From Sabethes cyaneus (taxonomy: Eukaryota; Arthropoda; Insecta; Diptera; Culicidae), in contig NC_071355.1 in the NCBI RefSeq assembly GCF_943734655.1, forward strand, positions 199,038,939-199,102,938: a stretch of 64,000 bases of DNA, written 5' to 3'. The position numbers and the translations under genes are program-made. Below are positions 31,611 through 43,211 of the stretch, piece after piece; position 1 is the stretch's first letter, and every line of letters begins with the position of its first letter. The notes below the pieces were generated by a model. That model worked only from the letters and a program-made list of their open reading frames with translations. It was not told where the DNA came from and searched no databases.

Positions 31611-33505
31611 ATCGAGTAGCGCGAGTAAGGACAGCATATACCTAAGATTTGTTCAGGTTGAAAGCCGCGATTATTTTCGGTCGAATTTAACATTCGACCA
31701 ATCGTGATCCGGCCGTTAATTTGTATTTCGACCATTTGTAAGTAATCCAGTTGAGACAAAGTAAAACTAAATAGCTGTGAGTGTTGTTTAATGGATAAAT
31801 CGAACAAAATAATTAAATCGTTACTGCTTTAGTAATCCAACCAACAAGACGCCAGAAAAAGATGCCAGAAACTTTAGCTCTTGGGTTGATTGCCAGCTGC
31901 AAGATAATAAAATATACGTTCGGTCGTTGCCACGCAACCGGTGACCAATATAGCGAATTATAGCCCACAAGGACGTCACATACACCGCAAACATTGAACA
32001 TCATATTATCGCTAGAGCTACGACTGTATCACCGCCCGATAGAAATAATAATCCTACGAAAGCTAATTAGACGTATTCCACGGGGTGTTATATTTCTTTG
32101 CTCCGTCCTCGAACCGTCAAGCGAGGGAGAAGAAACAATCAAGCCAAACGACCGCTATCAGATGTCGGGCGGCAAAGATTGCGTCACTCCCGCGTACCTC
32201 CTCTGTGTAGCAGAGCGCAGATAACCACCAGGAAAACTGCGTGCCTGTAAGTTGAAATAATATTTAGTGATAGACTTCATCCGAAACGTGCTACAAACGA
32301 GCAGCAACATCTTTAAATAGGCGTACACGAAAGATATGATAATTGCTCGCGACCGGATGCCTTCCTGCCGGGGTATTTTTGTTATCTCAACCGTACCAGT
32401 TGCTTCAATTTCTGTGCGTTTTATCTCGCTAACGCCGTTATAAGAGCACATAAAGTGAAATTAGCAATGGTAAATAGCAGCGGGTATATGAAGGTCAATC
32501 TTTTTATAGAAAATTCAGACGATAAAATACCTCTTCAGAGTTTCTGATCAATGGTAATAAATATTCCTACAGCCATTCTGTGCTGATTTGAAAACAGACA
32601 TCACTGCATATAATCGCTTCGCTATCGAATCCTTCCTTGCAAGCAGCATTTCCTGTTCTAAGATATTAAACTTTGGAATGTGTTAATTCAGCTACTGAAT
32701 CGTTGGTGACTACGTGACTAACAATGCACTCCCGTTGGCGGTTAGAACTTGAGGAACCACAACATGGCTGTAAAAAATGAATGCAACGCATATTTTTACT
32801 ACCGGACAAATGCAAATATTTTGTCAACAAACGAAAAATTTATGCATTGACTGCTGCTGATCGTCCGAAACGGCGCGTCGCATTACAACTCAACGCTGGA
32901 TCGCGTGATTCGGGACCCACGTTGCGAACTCGAGACTCGAGTCAGGAAACCAACAAATCGTTCAGTAATTTTTTTTCCTAACTACTCGAGTCACCCCGCG
33001 GAGTCGATGATCCCTTCCTGACTGGAAAAGGGTGCGCCAGGGCGGGGGATGGGGTAATCAATCGGTTCCGTCTAGGTTTTTGCGATTTAGCAAGTCAATA
33101 GCGAGTCAACTAAGACAGACGCGGGGGAGGCGCGGCTCGAGCTCGAGAGGTTGGATTAATTTGTTTTTGTTGAATAATTTTCTTCGTTTCGCTTGCATGA
33201 CTGCGATGACTATTGGTGAACTGCGCAGGCCGGTTGACGAAGCTAATAGCAGTGGAATAGTAATAATGAATGCAATTTGACAGATTTCAAACACGATGAT
33301 CACATGAGCGCTACTCAATAATTGCGGTTGTAACTTTGTAACGACTGAGAAACTTTAAATGAGTAAATAAGTTGTCGTATAAAGATTATAGTGGTAAAGT
33401 AGCGGCATAGCAGATGAAATTTCAACTTTTTAAAAGGATAAATGAGGACTAAAGAGACTACATCAATCAATTCAGTTTGCCAGCATGCACAGCAATTTAC
33501 AAACG
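31611..33505. other. No gene recognised; possible BEL 3' end, then GC-richer patch
   Basis: 31590-31800 may include the BEL polypurine tract (CAAGGGGGAAC at 31590) and the 3' LTR, but no matching 5' LTR was found. 32860-33140 is GC-richer and CpG-containing with no convincing exon. Confidence 0.3.
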
Positions 33506-33510
33506 ACATC

Positions 33511-33558
33511 ACGTAAACCATGCAAATCACGTAGACCACGTAAATCACGTAAGCCATG
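33511..33558. repeat. 9-bp minisatellite with CACGTA boxes
   Basis: Five to six tandem 9-mers: ACGTAAACC, ATGCAAATC, ACGTAGACC, ACGTAAATC, ACGTAAGCC. Several create CACGTA/CACGTR cores, and one unit contains the octamer-like ATGCAAAT. Confidence 0.8.
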
Positions 33559-33970
33559 AAAACAGCAGGAGTCTCATATTGCTTCCCTGAGGAACATGTC
33601 GGTAAACAACACCGATTGCGACCTCGTACGTAACATTGTTAGAATAGAGATAAGAAGCAAACGACATGCAATAGAGAAGTGATACAGGTGAAAACAATAT
33701 AACTAGCATAGGTCTCATCTTACTTCTTCGAGGAACAAGTCGGTAAATTGATTAACATAGACATGTTAAAATAGACCGGAAGTATATGTGAAGAGATCGT
33801 AATTCAACAGAACCTTACTAACCTTACAATGCATATTCTGGAGCTTCTGTCGTTACGCTAGCTGATAGAATATCTGCTGCTAGCTGATAGCGAAATCAAT
33901 CATCTAACAAATCACGACAAACAGACTTGACGCGGAAAGAAACTGACGAAGCCGCCAAACACAATTTCGA

Positions 33971-34238
33971 AAATCAATTATTCCTATTATCAATTCGGTC
34001 CATAAATTGACAATTTAAATCGCGGCAGCGGAAATTTCGGCCACTTTGTTAAATCACACCCAGAAGGCTCAATTTAGCGAATTGTTTATGATGGCTGAGA
34101 TTTACTAGCAAGCAGCAAGCGGCATTAAACAGAAGTGTTTATTTAATCTAACAAATCAACGTCCGATTGGTCGGTCGATAGCGAAAAAGCAAATCCCTGC
34201 TTGATAAATTACCATCGTTGCCTTCTAGCAATCTCGGC
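33971..34238 (+). repeat. Local direct duplication, copy 1
   Basis: About 268 bp repeated in the same orientation at 36146-36417 with moderate divergence and small indels. Conserved blocks: TCAATTATTCCTATTATCAA, CATTGTTTATGATGG-like, CTAACAAATCAMCGTCCGATTGGTCGGT and TAGCAATCTCGG. Non-coding. Confidence 0.8.
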
Positions 34239-36145
34239 GACATTCCCAGGAGTTAGAGCTGAAAACACGCCGAAGCAGTTTTTGAAACACGTCAGCATTT
34301 TATAAATGTTTAACTTGAACTGCTTGGTATTTGATTTTCCCTTTTTAAAAATATCTCAAATTTTTGAGGATGCATTCTACCAGTAAATATAATCAAAATA
34401 TTTGCGTTGTTTACTTCTTGATGTTTGCGAAAAGTTTCATTTAGCAGCTTTAATCACATAAACAAAGCATGATTCATTTTGAATATGTAAACGAAATTCA
34501 ATACTGAATGATTTCGAAGCTATCTTATTTCAAACATATCCGGTATTCTACACCAATTCACACACCGGATTGGAATGTCGCTTTAATAACGTCCGATTTC
34601 CGGTGCTCGACGTGTCGTGCAAACATTTCAGTGATTTACGGCTTTCATTATTCGTGAATAAACACTGAGCTGCTCGCCGTTCTTGCATAAACGTTACCTT
34701 ATCCAGTGTCATCCTTTCATGACACTGTACATCCTAGAGCGATGCATACGACGCCATCAGAGTCTACGTACATGTGACCAACCGGAATGGAATCAATTGC
34801 GATGCACCGTGACTGCACCACTGCCATCGGTGCAGGAATCATGGACACATGGATATTACTGCTTCTATGCAACTACAGGCGAGACAGGACAAGAGGAGAT
34901 ATGTCGGTGACGCGCAACGCAATGAGCCGTATTGATTCGGATGACATCCGCAGCAATCTCCTTTCTCTTGGATCGAGTAGGGAAATGATGACAAATGGCT
35001 CTTATGGGATATACCCAGATACGGTTTTCCACCGAGATGTGAAAGAATGCGTTGGATTTTCTGATGACTATGCAAGATTTTTGCTCCGATACTCGTAGCC
35101 TGTTTGCTCGTATGATAGGATTGTCAGCTGATGTTTGAGTTAATAGTTATCAATTTCAGGTGACGGCTGCTTTGTCTAATCAAAACCTGAAGCTGATGTG
35201 AATGAAAAAATCAACAATGACACAGTTGTTCAAATTTTAGATTATCAACTTGTATCAACTGACGAATTTCCGCAGCGTCACTCACACACACAGCATAAGG
35301 TATTGACTTCGTATCTATCGAAATGGAAAATCTGATAGGACTGTTGAAGGGAACCATTTCAAAATAATCAAAAAATAATGATGTTCAGTAAAATTTATTT
35401 ACTTCTAATAACACTAGCCCAAAGAGCAGTTGAAATCACAAGAAACAACCTCGGAAACAGAAATAATACCTGGTTTGTTGCTTAATCAAAATTGAAATAA
35501 TTCAAATACCGGATGCAAAAGTATGGAAAACGTATGATTGTTCTTGTTTGCCACAAAGCATCCATCAATGATCGATTTTTTCGCATCATTTTTTGCAAAC
35601 AGATCTAGTGTGCAAGCCTTCAAGATATATTTTCCCAGTTGTGTGCTTTTAATGCATTTCGAACCAGTTTTGCCGTATGTGATGAAGCATTGTGATGAAG
35701 AAAAATAATCTCTTGGGTTTTTTGTTGTTTCATTTATTTTACTTTTCAGCGAAGAGTTTGAATTGACCAAGTGTTGTTGCTGGTAATCAGTATTAAACTT
35801 GTTTTCAATATTCAGAAGAATAATTCCTGAACTATTTAGTAATATTTCTCTTATATAATCAGAGTAAAGGTGATTTTTATTACGTTTAACTCTACTACTT
35901 TAAAATACATCTGGAATATGGCAGCCTAGCTGGCTGGTTCTGCGGAACACCACTCAAGAAGTCCAATTTTCGATCACTTTTGGCACCGATGGAAGTACAT
36001 ATCACTGTCTTTCAAGGCGTCAATTACCAATGGCTCGTCGTCATAGACCAGAGATTTCACATAATCCGACGAGCAACGATAGTTCAGTGTTAAATCACAA
36101 AATTGTGGAGGCGAAATTAGTCATTCACTGAACGTTCCTTTCTAT
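34239..36145. other. No gene recognised between the duplicated segments
   Basis: Contains a 103-codon plus-strand frame with a true ATG (34787-35098) of no recognised family and ordinary composition. I regard it as unproven. The rest is AT-rich. Confidence 0.35.
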
Positions 36146-36417
36146 AAATCAATTATTCCTATTATCAACTTCGTCCATAAATTTTCAATTTTAATCGAAG
36201 CAAGGAAAACTTCGGCAACTTTGCCAAATTACACCCAGAAAAGATTCAACTCAATTTAGCTCATTGTTTATGATGGTAGAGATTTGCCAGCAAGCAAGCG
36301 GCATTGAACAGAGGTGTTTACTCAATCTAACAAATCACCGTCCGATTGGTCGGTTGATAGCGAAGAAGTAAATCCCTGTTTGATAAGTTTACTATCGTGG
36401 CCTGGTAGCAATCTCGG
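36146..36417 (+). repeat. Local direct duplication, copy 2
   Basis: Partner of 33971-34238, 2.18 kb downstream. Weak similarity may continue to about 36535 (TTTTAAAATATCTTCAAAT against 34347-34365). Confidence 0.8.
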
Positions 36418-36590
36418 TTAGTAATTTCTTGAACAAATCAACGTTTTTCTAACGTATCGGTTCAGATTGTTCAGCGTTTGTTTTTTGTCTTTTAAAATAT
36501 CTTCAAATGTTGAATTCCACATATCAGTATCATCGCTGGCTATTTGATATGCAGTTAAATTATTTAAGATGAGTCGATTTATTCAATTAT

Positions 36591-36752
36591 GGGTATGAAA
36601 TAAGGAAGGCAACTAGGAAAAAGTGCCCAACATAGCTCTCCATACCAAGCCCCTACCTAGCGCCTTCATGTGGCCATACCTGGAAATACTTCAATTTGTA
36701 TAATTGAGTAACCAAGCTAGAAAGTGCGGCGTCCTGTGGTTTTCAGTTCCTA
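36591..36752 (+). repeat. Dispersed repeat R2, copy 2
   Basis: Matches 7496-7655 in order and orientation: GGGTATGAAATAAGGAAGGC, CATACCAAGCCCCTACCTAG, GTGGCCATACCTGG and AACCAAGCTAGAAAGTGCGG. It lies directly upstream of R3 copy 1, so R2 and R3 may be parts of one long element. Confidence 0.65.
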
Positions 36753-36817
36753 ATCTTACAAATGTAGTTTTAGGCAACCATTTAACCACACTACTTTATT
36801 TTCACGTATTATATGAT

Positions 36818-37160
36818 TTAAACTAATATTTTTGGCAAACAAATCTATTTTCAGAGAGCGAAATAAGGCACTATATCCTTGGCCAATTGCAGCCTGGATT
36901 CTGGTCTAAATGACATTAATTCATCCCTGGGGGTCCGGAGTATCACTTACCCTTTATTAGCAAAGATAATCCCAACGACTATAAATAAATCATCTAAGTA
37001 TATGGGAAGCGTTTGATACGGAAGGTCCACGCTTTCTTCCTTCCCCTTGATTTCAAGGAGTTTAATGGAAATAGGTATTTTTTCTGGTTCCACTTGATTC
37101 CTTGGAATTTTCTCTGCGGAACATGCTGCGCAGTTGGCCTGGCCGTTGACAAGAAAAATG
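36818..37160 (+). repeat. Dispersed repeat R3, copy 1
   Basis: Matches 42116-42445: AACTAATATTTTTGG, TCTATTTTCAGAGAGCGAAA, GGTCCGGAGTATCAYTTA, TTAGCAAAGATAMTCCCAAC and CAGTTGGCCTGGCCG in the same order. Non-coding, unclassified. Confidence 0.7.
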
Positions 37161-37366
37161 ATTGATTCAAGTAATCGTCATTTTCCAGGATGCTTCTAAG
37201 AATTGGCTGCGTTATGTTAGAGTGAGATTAGATTAAGATGATTCGATTTACTCAGTTATTAGCTAGTCAAATAAACAAAACATTGTTCACTTTAAATATT
37301 AAATACTATTCGTAGAAGAAATTATATAAGGCCATTGCAAATCATTTTCAAAGTTTTTGCCACCCA

Positions 37367-37758
37367 CAGGGATGGTTCGATCACTTTGACTCAATTTTGA
37401 TTCATTTGACAGTACCGTCTAAACGGGGTCAAATATGACAAAGTTATATATGAGACATTTGTAGAACAGATTATTATCTATAATTTGGCTGAATAAAGTT
37501 TTGCTGTATCTTTTGTAGTTACGGCGCTACAATGCTAGTATCTTATTAGTGACTAAATGAACGTTCATTTAGTCACTGATGAGTTACTAGCATTGTAGCA
37601 CCGTAATTACAAATGATACAGCAAAACTTCGTTCAGAAAACTTGTAGATTAGAACTAGTTCTACAAATGTTTCATACATAACATTGTCATATCTGGCTCT
37701 GCTGAGACGGTACTGTCAAATGAATCAAGATTGAGTCAAAGTGATCGAACCATCCCTG
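37367..37758. mobile_element. 392-bp full palindrome (foldback MITE)
   Basis: Ends CAGGGATGGTTCGATCACTT at the left and its complement at the right. The two roughly 196-bp halves mirror each other with no spacer, centred on AAATGAACGTTCATTT at 37562/37563. No coding frame. A C-run follows the right end and hides any target-site duplication. The CAGGG start suggests a hAT-type MITE. Confidence 0.85.
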
Positions 37759-38575
37759 CCCCCCCCCCCTCCCTTGGAAATTGGCCTGAAAAATCGGGAA
37801 GCAAAAAAATAATTTGTAGGATATGAGTTAAATTATTTTCATAAAATCAATTTTCTGTGGGCTCTACAGCCTGAAAAACTCGAACAATGCGTGTACGAGT
37901 TGAGTTAACGCTCCTGAAACGAAATAGAAATGGAAGTTCAAACAGTGGTATTTCCGAAACTCGGTCAAAAAAGATTTCTTTCGTTTTTGTCCTTTTGTTC
38001 GTAGATATTTCCATGAAAAATAACAACGTATTTATTAAAAGCAAGAATAGATTTGGTTTTCACGTTAAAACTTTAAGTAAAAATGCCTAATATCCATATT
38101 TTTTTGCTGGATTAAAAAATTCTCTTTGTTTTTTTTCGCCCCCCCCCCCCCTCTCTTTCAGTGGCCTAACACCTGAGGGACAAAAACTTTTTCAAATATT
38201 TTTAATGGCCTAACTAAATGACGACACCACCCTAAATATGGAGGCTAATTCACGCATCCATTACCGCAAATTATTCGTTTGCCGAACGTTTCCTTCAAAA
38301 AGTCAATTGCAGCACGCGCTGTTGGCATGTTGCACCGTGTTGTTAAAAATACAGGTCCTTCATATTAAAAGCACTCAAAAGTCAAAGATCGTGGCCCTAC
38401 GGAGAACACCATTAACTATTACGTTTTGGCCGTGATCATTCTTGAAGAAGACCGATCAGCCTAAACAATTAATTGATTATAATTAATATCAAATCCTACA
38501 CGGCAAAGCATGTGCTAATTAGCAGAGTCAACAATAAACAATGTTATTTGATTTCAAATTAGAATTAAGCTTCAT
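37759..38575. other. No gene recognised
   Basis: Two poly-C tracts (37758-37769 and about 38140-38152). The text after the first (GAAATTGGCCTGAAAAATCGG) resembles 13753-13780. Confidence 0.4.
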
Positions 38576-38586
38576 TTAGTTGGACA

Positions 38587-38801
38587 GTTTAGTTATGACG
38601 CCCAGTTAGCTTCGAGATACGAGGCTGGTCTATCAAGCCAGTCGTCGTATGTTCGAATCTCGGCTGGACGGTGCTGCAAGAGTCAGTAGGATCATTGCAC
38701 AAGCCCTGTAATTGTCCCGTACTCTAATAACCGGTTGCGAAATCTGTCAATAAAGAAGGGTCGAGTCTTAAAGATGTTTATAATCCAAGGCTTTGCTTTT
38801 T
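38587..38801 (+). mobile_element. tRNA-derived SINE of a second family, about 215 bp, with TSD
   Basis: The tRNA-like head has box A-like TTAGCTTCGAG, an anticodon arm CTGGT-CTATCAA-GCCAG and box B TGTTCGAATCTC. The tRNA-unrelated body runs GTGCTGCAAGAGTCAGTAGG to AATAAAGAAGGGTCGAGTC. The 3' end is CCAAGGCTTTGCTTTT. An 11-bp target-site duplication with one mismatch flanks it: TTAGTTGGACA (38576-38586) and TTAATTGGACA (38802-38812). Confidence 0.85.
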
Positions 38802-38812
38802 TTAATTGGACA

Positions 38813-39235
38813 AGGATAATATCGAATACTTGCTGGGTACGGATATCCCTCTCAGGTTTTTGAAAGTTACGCGAGCTTATTAAGTATTGCTCCGCTATCG
38901 TCAGCCGTTTCCACCTTATCTGTTCTTGCTCGGTGATTCAAGTCTCGTAAATCTGTACTTGCCCTCTGTTTTTGCCCGAGAAAACTCAAAGTCATTGGCG
39001 AAACTAGGGGGGGAGGCTAAGCCCCTAGAAAAATTGACTCAGTTTTTTTATTTTTAAAAACCTATTAAAAAACTATGGGTAAGAATAATGCTTATTTGAG
39101 TCACCATTATAAGCACTAATGTGCATTTAATTTTGATATGCCGACGAAATAAAAATAAGCATAGAGTGGTTGAAAGAAGAAAAAAGGTGGGGGTGTCCAA
39201 ATAAAACAAGAGCTTTGGTTTTCTTACATTATGTG
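38813..39235. other. No gene recognised
   Basis: AT-rich with a short G-run near 39008; no supported feature. Confidence 0.4.
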
Positions 39236-39247
39236 AATTTACGGACC

Positions 39248-39295
39248 TGGTGAATGACCCTTTGGGTTAAAACCACTCAAAAAAAAAAAAAAAAA
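39248..39295 (+). mobile_element. 48-bp retroposed scrap with A tail and perfect TSD
   Basis: GGTGAATGACCCTTTGGGTT... followed by about 19 A, flanked by a perfect 12-bp duplication AATTTACGGACC (39236-39247 and 39296-39307). The text resembles the GAATGACCCGAGTTGTTAAA tail of the SINE at 4663/25539, so it is probably an extreme 5' truncation of a related SINE or LINE. Confidence 0.8.
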
Positions 39296-39307
39296 AATTT
39301 ACGGACC

Positions 39308-39957
39308 GATAACATATAACAAGTTACTGGGCTAAAAGAGGAGTAATCTGAATATGAGGTGCAAATACACATGAGGTACAAATAAGGATCGTTTATTATA
39401 GGGATTTCCGAAAAGAAAACAGATGAAAGTGGCTGGGAGACAACAAAAAGGGTCATGGCGGACACTGCGGCTCCTCTTTGAAAACACCCTCTACTTTGCG
39501 TAACTCCAGTGCTCCAGTGCTAGTCGAGAAAACTTTTAGCCCGAAAAAATTGTCGGTTACATCGGGATTCGGGAATCTGACATCGCTACCGTGAAGTCTG
39601 CTCGATCGACGTCACTAACCACAGACTCACGGGGATAACGAAGCCTTCTATTTTTGACTTAAAATAACTGAAATATATTGTCCGTCCGAGTAGGTGTTCC
39701 CTAATTATATTCAATCATCAATAAAAGCGCCTTTCGAATGCAGAAAATTTTCTAAAAGAACTAATACGTTTAGGCCCAATATTTCAGTGGGGTCTCTATG
39801 AGCTACTTTATCTAATCACCCTCACTGTGTAATGGGCTACCACATTTTCTACTAGCCACCATGTGCTTCTGTGTGACGAACTGTATAATGATCCCAAATC
39901 TTCCAACATTCCATTTATCTTTCACAGTTTTGCGGTTTAATCCACAGATCTAAATGT
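39308..39957. other. No gene recognised
   Basis: Mixed-composition sequence with no supported coding or repeat feature. Confidence 0.35.
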
Positions 39958-40412
39958 CAGTGCTCGAAAAAATTGACAGCCCTGCATGAACACGAATATA
40001 AAATACATTCAGCGCATACAGTATTCTTTTATCTGTAAGCCCATGGACATGACTACTGAACTTCCAACAGTGTTTATCTTCAATACTATTCACTCATGAA
40101 TTGCCATGAACTACATTCATGCAGTGCTAAATGATTACTCGTCTAACCTGTCGGTCAATTTTCTTACTCGTGGCTGACATTTTAAGTCTCAAAAAAATGT
40201 AGTTTTTGAAACTGCCCGCTTTTTAAAACCAACCAAAACCTGGTTGAAGGAAATTACTTGAAACTTCGGAGGAATGTTTACGTTTATTGTAGTTTCGTTT
40301 GCCGTTGTCGGCAATGATTCACATTCGATTTCATTCACGATTGTCGAGAATGAATGAATGTAGAGAACAATCCGAACATGAACGCGAGTGCTTCGCTCGA
40401 AGAAACTCTTAT
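39958..40412 (+). repeat. Dispersed repeat D, copy a
   Basis: About 455 bp related to 62565-63041 and, inverted, to 50433-50838 and 54107-54512. Shared landmarks: TGCTCGAAAAAATTGA at the start, TTCATGCAGTGCTRAATGAT, TTTCGTTTGCCGTTGTCGGC and GTCGAGAATGAATGAATGTA near the end. Non-coding; rich in ATTCATTC/GAATGAAT motifs. Confidence 0.75.
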
Positions 40413-42115
40413 CGAACAGTTAGATAGATGACGAGGTAAAGAATACAAGTGTTAAAGCGTAGTCAATGACGGAAGAGTGGTAGGAAACGACCGCGGCAAA
40501 CATAATACGTTTCTATCTATTTCACCGAAAAAAAACTACGAACTTAAGATATATCTGGGATGTTTGTTTTGAGTTTCCTCTTTCAGCACAGCAGTTTGTT
40601 TTGGAATGTTTCCTCTTTCAGTGCTGAAAAGTTCGTCACGATTAATTTTGTTTCAAAGAAGTTATGTTCGATGGAAGCTGTGAATTGGAAAACAATTTTT
40701 GACACCTGCTTCGAAAATCCGATGTGATCAGGTTAAAAAATTGCGAAGTCGTTGAACTTCTAAATCGACCGTAAGTACAAAATTTTCCGCATATACCCTA
40801 CTGTTGATTGGTAGGATAAAAGCAAGCATCGTAGTGAAATTTAGGGTTGAACACTGATTTTGAAAATATTGTGAAGAATTATGACAAACCCAAGGCTGTC
40901 GGATTTCTCAAAGACACTGCCATTTCAATGGCATTCGTATCCAACGTCGGATTATGATATTGCCAAGAAGTTCAATGCCAGTCAAGAATCGTCAGAAGGA
41001 GTTGTCTGCGAGAAGGATTTCGCTCTTTTCGGGCAGGTAAGCAACCAAACAGGACACTGAGGTAGAATCTAGTGACCCAAAAAACATGCCCGCAAATTGT
41101 ACAATGAAGTTCTTACGAAGTAGCACAGACAAACAGACATAACACTCACTCGCACATTCATCGCACGCTGTAACAGTCATTTCAAATTAATTTTTGGTAG
41201 GGAATGCCGCCGTATTCGCCAAAGTGGCGCTTTTCAACGAACGAGGGGAATGCCCCACAAAAATTACTTGCGCAAACTTGCGTAAGGGTCGTTTATAGGC
41301 AGCTTCCCAGGCAAAAGTTATATAAAGCCACTGGACGAGATGAAGGCCCAAGCAAGTTCAGATTCGTTTTTACCGATTCACAAGGAAGCTTATGATCTGG
41401 CAAGATATTTACAGCTGCGGACCAAAAATCTGGGTTTTCGTAACAAACCATACTGTAGAATGTTTTATGTTTTGGGTGCGATTGTAGTTTAATGCCAAAA
41501 CGAAAAAAATCGAAGTAAACCGCGAGCGTGGACGGACGCGAAAAATTTTGACGTCGCGAATTTTTCATTTTAATTGACTTAAATTAAACAGTTTATCGAG
41601 AAGAGTATATAGAATAGTAAAAGTTATGCGTCAACAATGTTCGTTTTATTTTGTAAAACAAATTTTCAACGTCTAAAGTTGTCAACGAAATCAGCTTTAC
41701 GTTTCCAGTTCCGAGAAGCTATCAATCTGAGACAGTGATCAGTCACAATTCAAGTATTAATCTGCAATCACAAATCTCTCGAGAGCAAATTATTTATCGT
41801 GATTGTGTGAACGATCGGTTATAAAATTTGTGTAAAACTGTCCTTGAATAAGACGAACAGAAATGGATTCGCCGGGTGCAACAAGATCATCTACAGTGAC
41901 TAACGATGGAGCTATTAGCGGAATTCAGTCGCAAAACTGCGTATTGCTGTACGGAAAACGTTTAGTACCACGCCGAATGACCTACGTGTATTGTGTGAAG
42001 TGATTCAGAGAATATCTTTTCACCAGTACTAGAGGGATCTGGATTGCAACGCAGATGAGTGAAAGCTTTTTATTTTTGATGATTTTCTCTCAATATTTTT
42101 GAAAGAATCAATTGG
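40413..42115. other. Unique sequence with weak gene-like signals
   Basis: A TATA-like TTATAAAATTTG at about 41819 stands 44 bp before an ATG in good context at 41863. That ATG opens a 46-codon frame to 42003 (MDSPGATRSSTVTNDG start). No homolog recognised. It could be a chance ORF or a retroelement leader. Nothing else supportable. Confidence 0.25.
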
Positions 42116-42445
42116 AACTAATATTTTTGGTAGTTGGTGAGATTAATCTATTTTCAGAGAGCGAAATAAGGCGCTATAACCTTGGCTAATTGCAGCCAGG
42201 CTTTTGGTCTAAAGGCCAAAAGTTCATCCCCGAAGGTCCGGAGTATCATTTAACCTTTGTTAGCAAAGATACTCCCAACGAAAACAAAGTTACAGTTAAT
42301 CAGAAACGGTTGGTACGAGACGTCCCCGTTTTTTCTTCCCCTGCTGATTTTTAAATGCATCTTTGTATGAATAAAATATTCAAACAAGATTTATTTCGTA
42401 TAATCGTCTTTGCGGCAATACTTCACAGTTGGCCTGGCCGATTAA
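42116..42445 (+). repeat. Dispersed repeat R3, copy 2
   Basis: Partner of 36818-37160 in the same orientation; ends at CAGTTGGCCTGGCCG. Confidence 0.7.
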
Positions 42446-42702
42446 ACATTTGCAATATATCAACGATATTCTGCAAATGTTAATACAGACAAGAAAATAA
42501 TTTGAATTATTTCTTCGATTAGAAATAATTATAATTATTTCCAGGAATCCTTTATTGTGGCTGTGATGGTATTAATAAGAATAAGAAGATTGTAGTTTAA
42601 TGCCAAAACACTCGGGTATCAAACGAGAGAGCGTGAGAGAGCGAAATTTCACAGTTTCCTCCAGTTTACCATTTTTCTCATCAAATGATCCTCCACTTTA
42701 CA

Positions 42703-43211
42703 AAAAAGACTATGGAGTCCAAAATGTACTAACAGGAGTGCCCTGAAAAAACGTATTCTTTCATATATTAAAGCTCACAATGGACCTGTAAAGTTTTGGT
42801 CTAATTTGGTAAGATGTCAATACAGCGGAGATGTAGTAGAGTGGTATCGTGACGGGCTAGATTTCTTCAAAAAGGACATCAATCCACCCAAGTAACCTCA
42901 ATTCCACCAAATTGAGAAATATTGGGCAATTGTCAAAGAAAAGTTGAAGAATAAGGAGTAGGTGGCTTGCGTTGCGGCAGAAATAAAGACATGGAGGAAC
43001 AAAATGGCCGCACAGGTTAGCTACAGAGACTATAGATTACAGAGGCGACAAGGCACTCAAAAACCGCAAAATTCTGAATCAAAACACAGAGTTGATTCAA
43101 AATTCAGCAGTTTATGAGTGCCTTGTCGCCTCTGTAATCCATAGTCTCTGTAAGGTTAGCTAACAGTGCGTACAAAATATAATGAGTGGTATTCGAAGAA
43201 AAGTACGAGAT
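42703..43211 (+). pseudogene. Tc1/mariner-type transposase C-terminus, split by a MITE
   Basis: Reads AHNGPVKFWSNLVRCQYSGD, VVEWYRDGLDFFKKDINPP and FHQIEKYWAIVKEKLKNKE, then MAAQ before the MITE and MSGIRRKVRD with a stop after it. The NPP...IEKYWAxVKxKL block carries the last acidic catalytic residue region and the C-terminal MxGIRRKVR is typical of maT/DD37-type mariners. In-frame stops occur (after PPK and after KNKE). The N-terminal half was not found. Confidence 0.75.
43022..43152. mobile_element. 131-bp hairpin MITE with 8-bp TSD
   Basis: 38-bp arms starting TACAGAGACTATAGATTACA and mirrored at 43115-43152 with one mismatch. Flanks carry AGGTTAGC at 43014-43021 and 43153-43160. An 8-bp duplication points to a hAT-type origin. 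It interrupts the transposase remnant. Confidence 0.85.

Noticed and set aside
34787..35098. 103-codon ATG frame on the plus strand
   Set aside because: No recognisable domain, no splice or promoter support, ordinary length for chance in 64 kb.
38596..38670. Possible genuine tRNA gene
   Set aside because: Flanked by a TSD and followed by a long tRNA-unrelated body and a TTTGCTTTT-type end; the acceptor stem does not close. Called a SINE.
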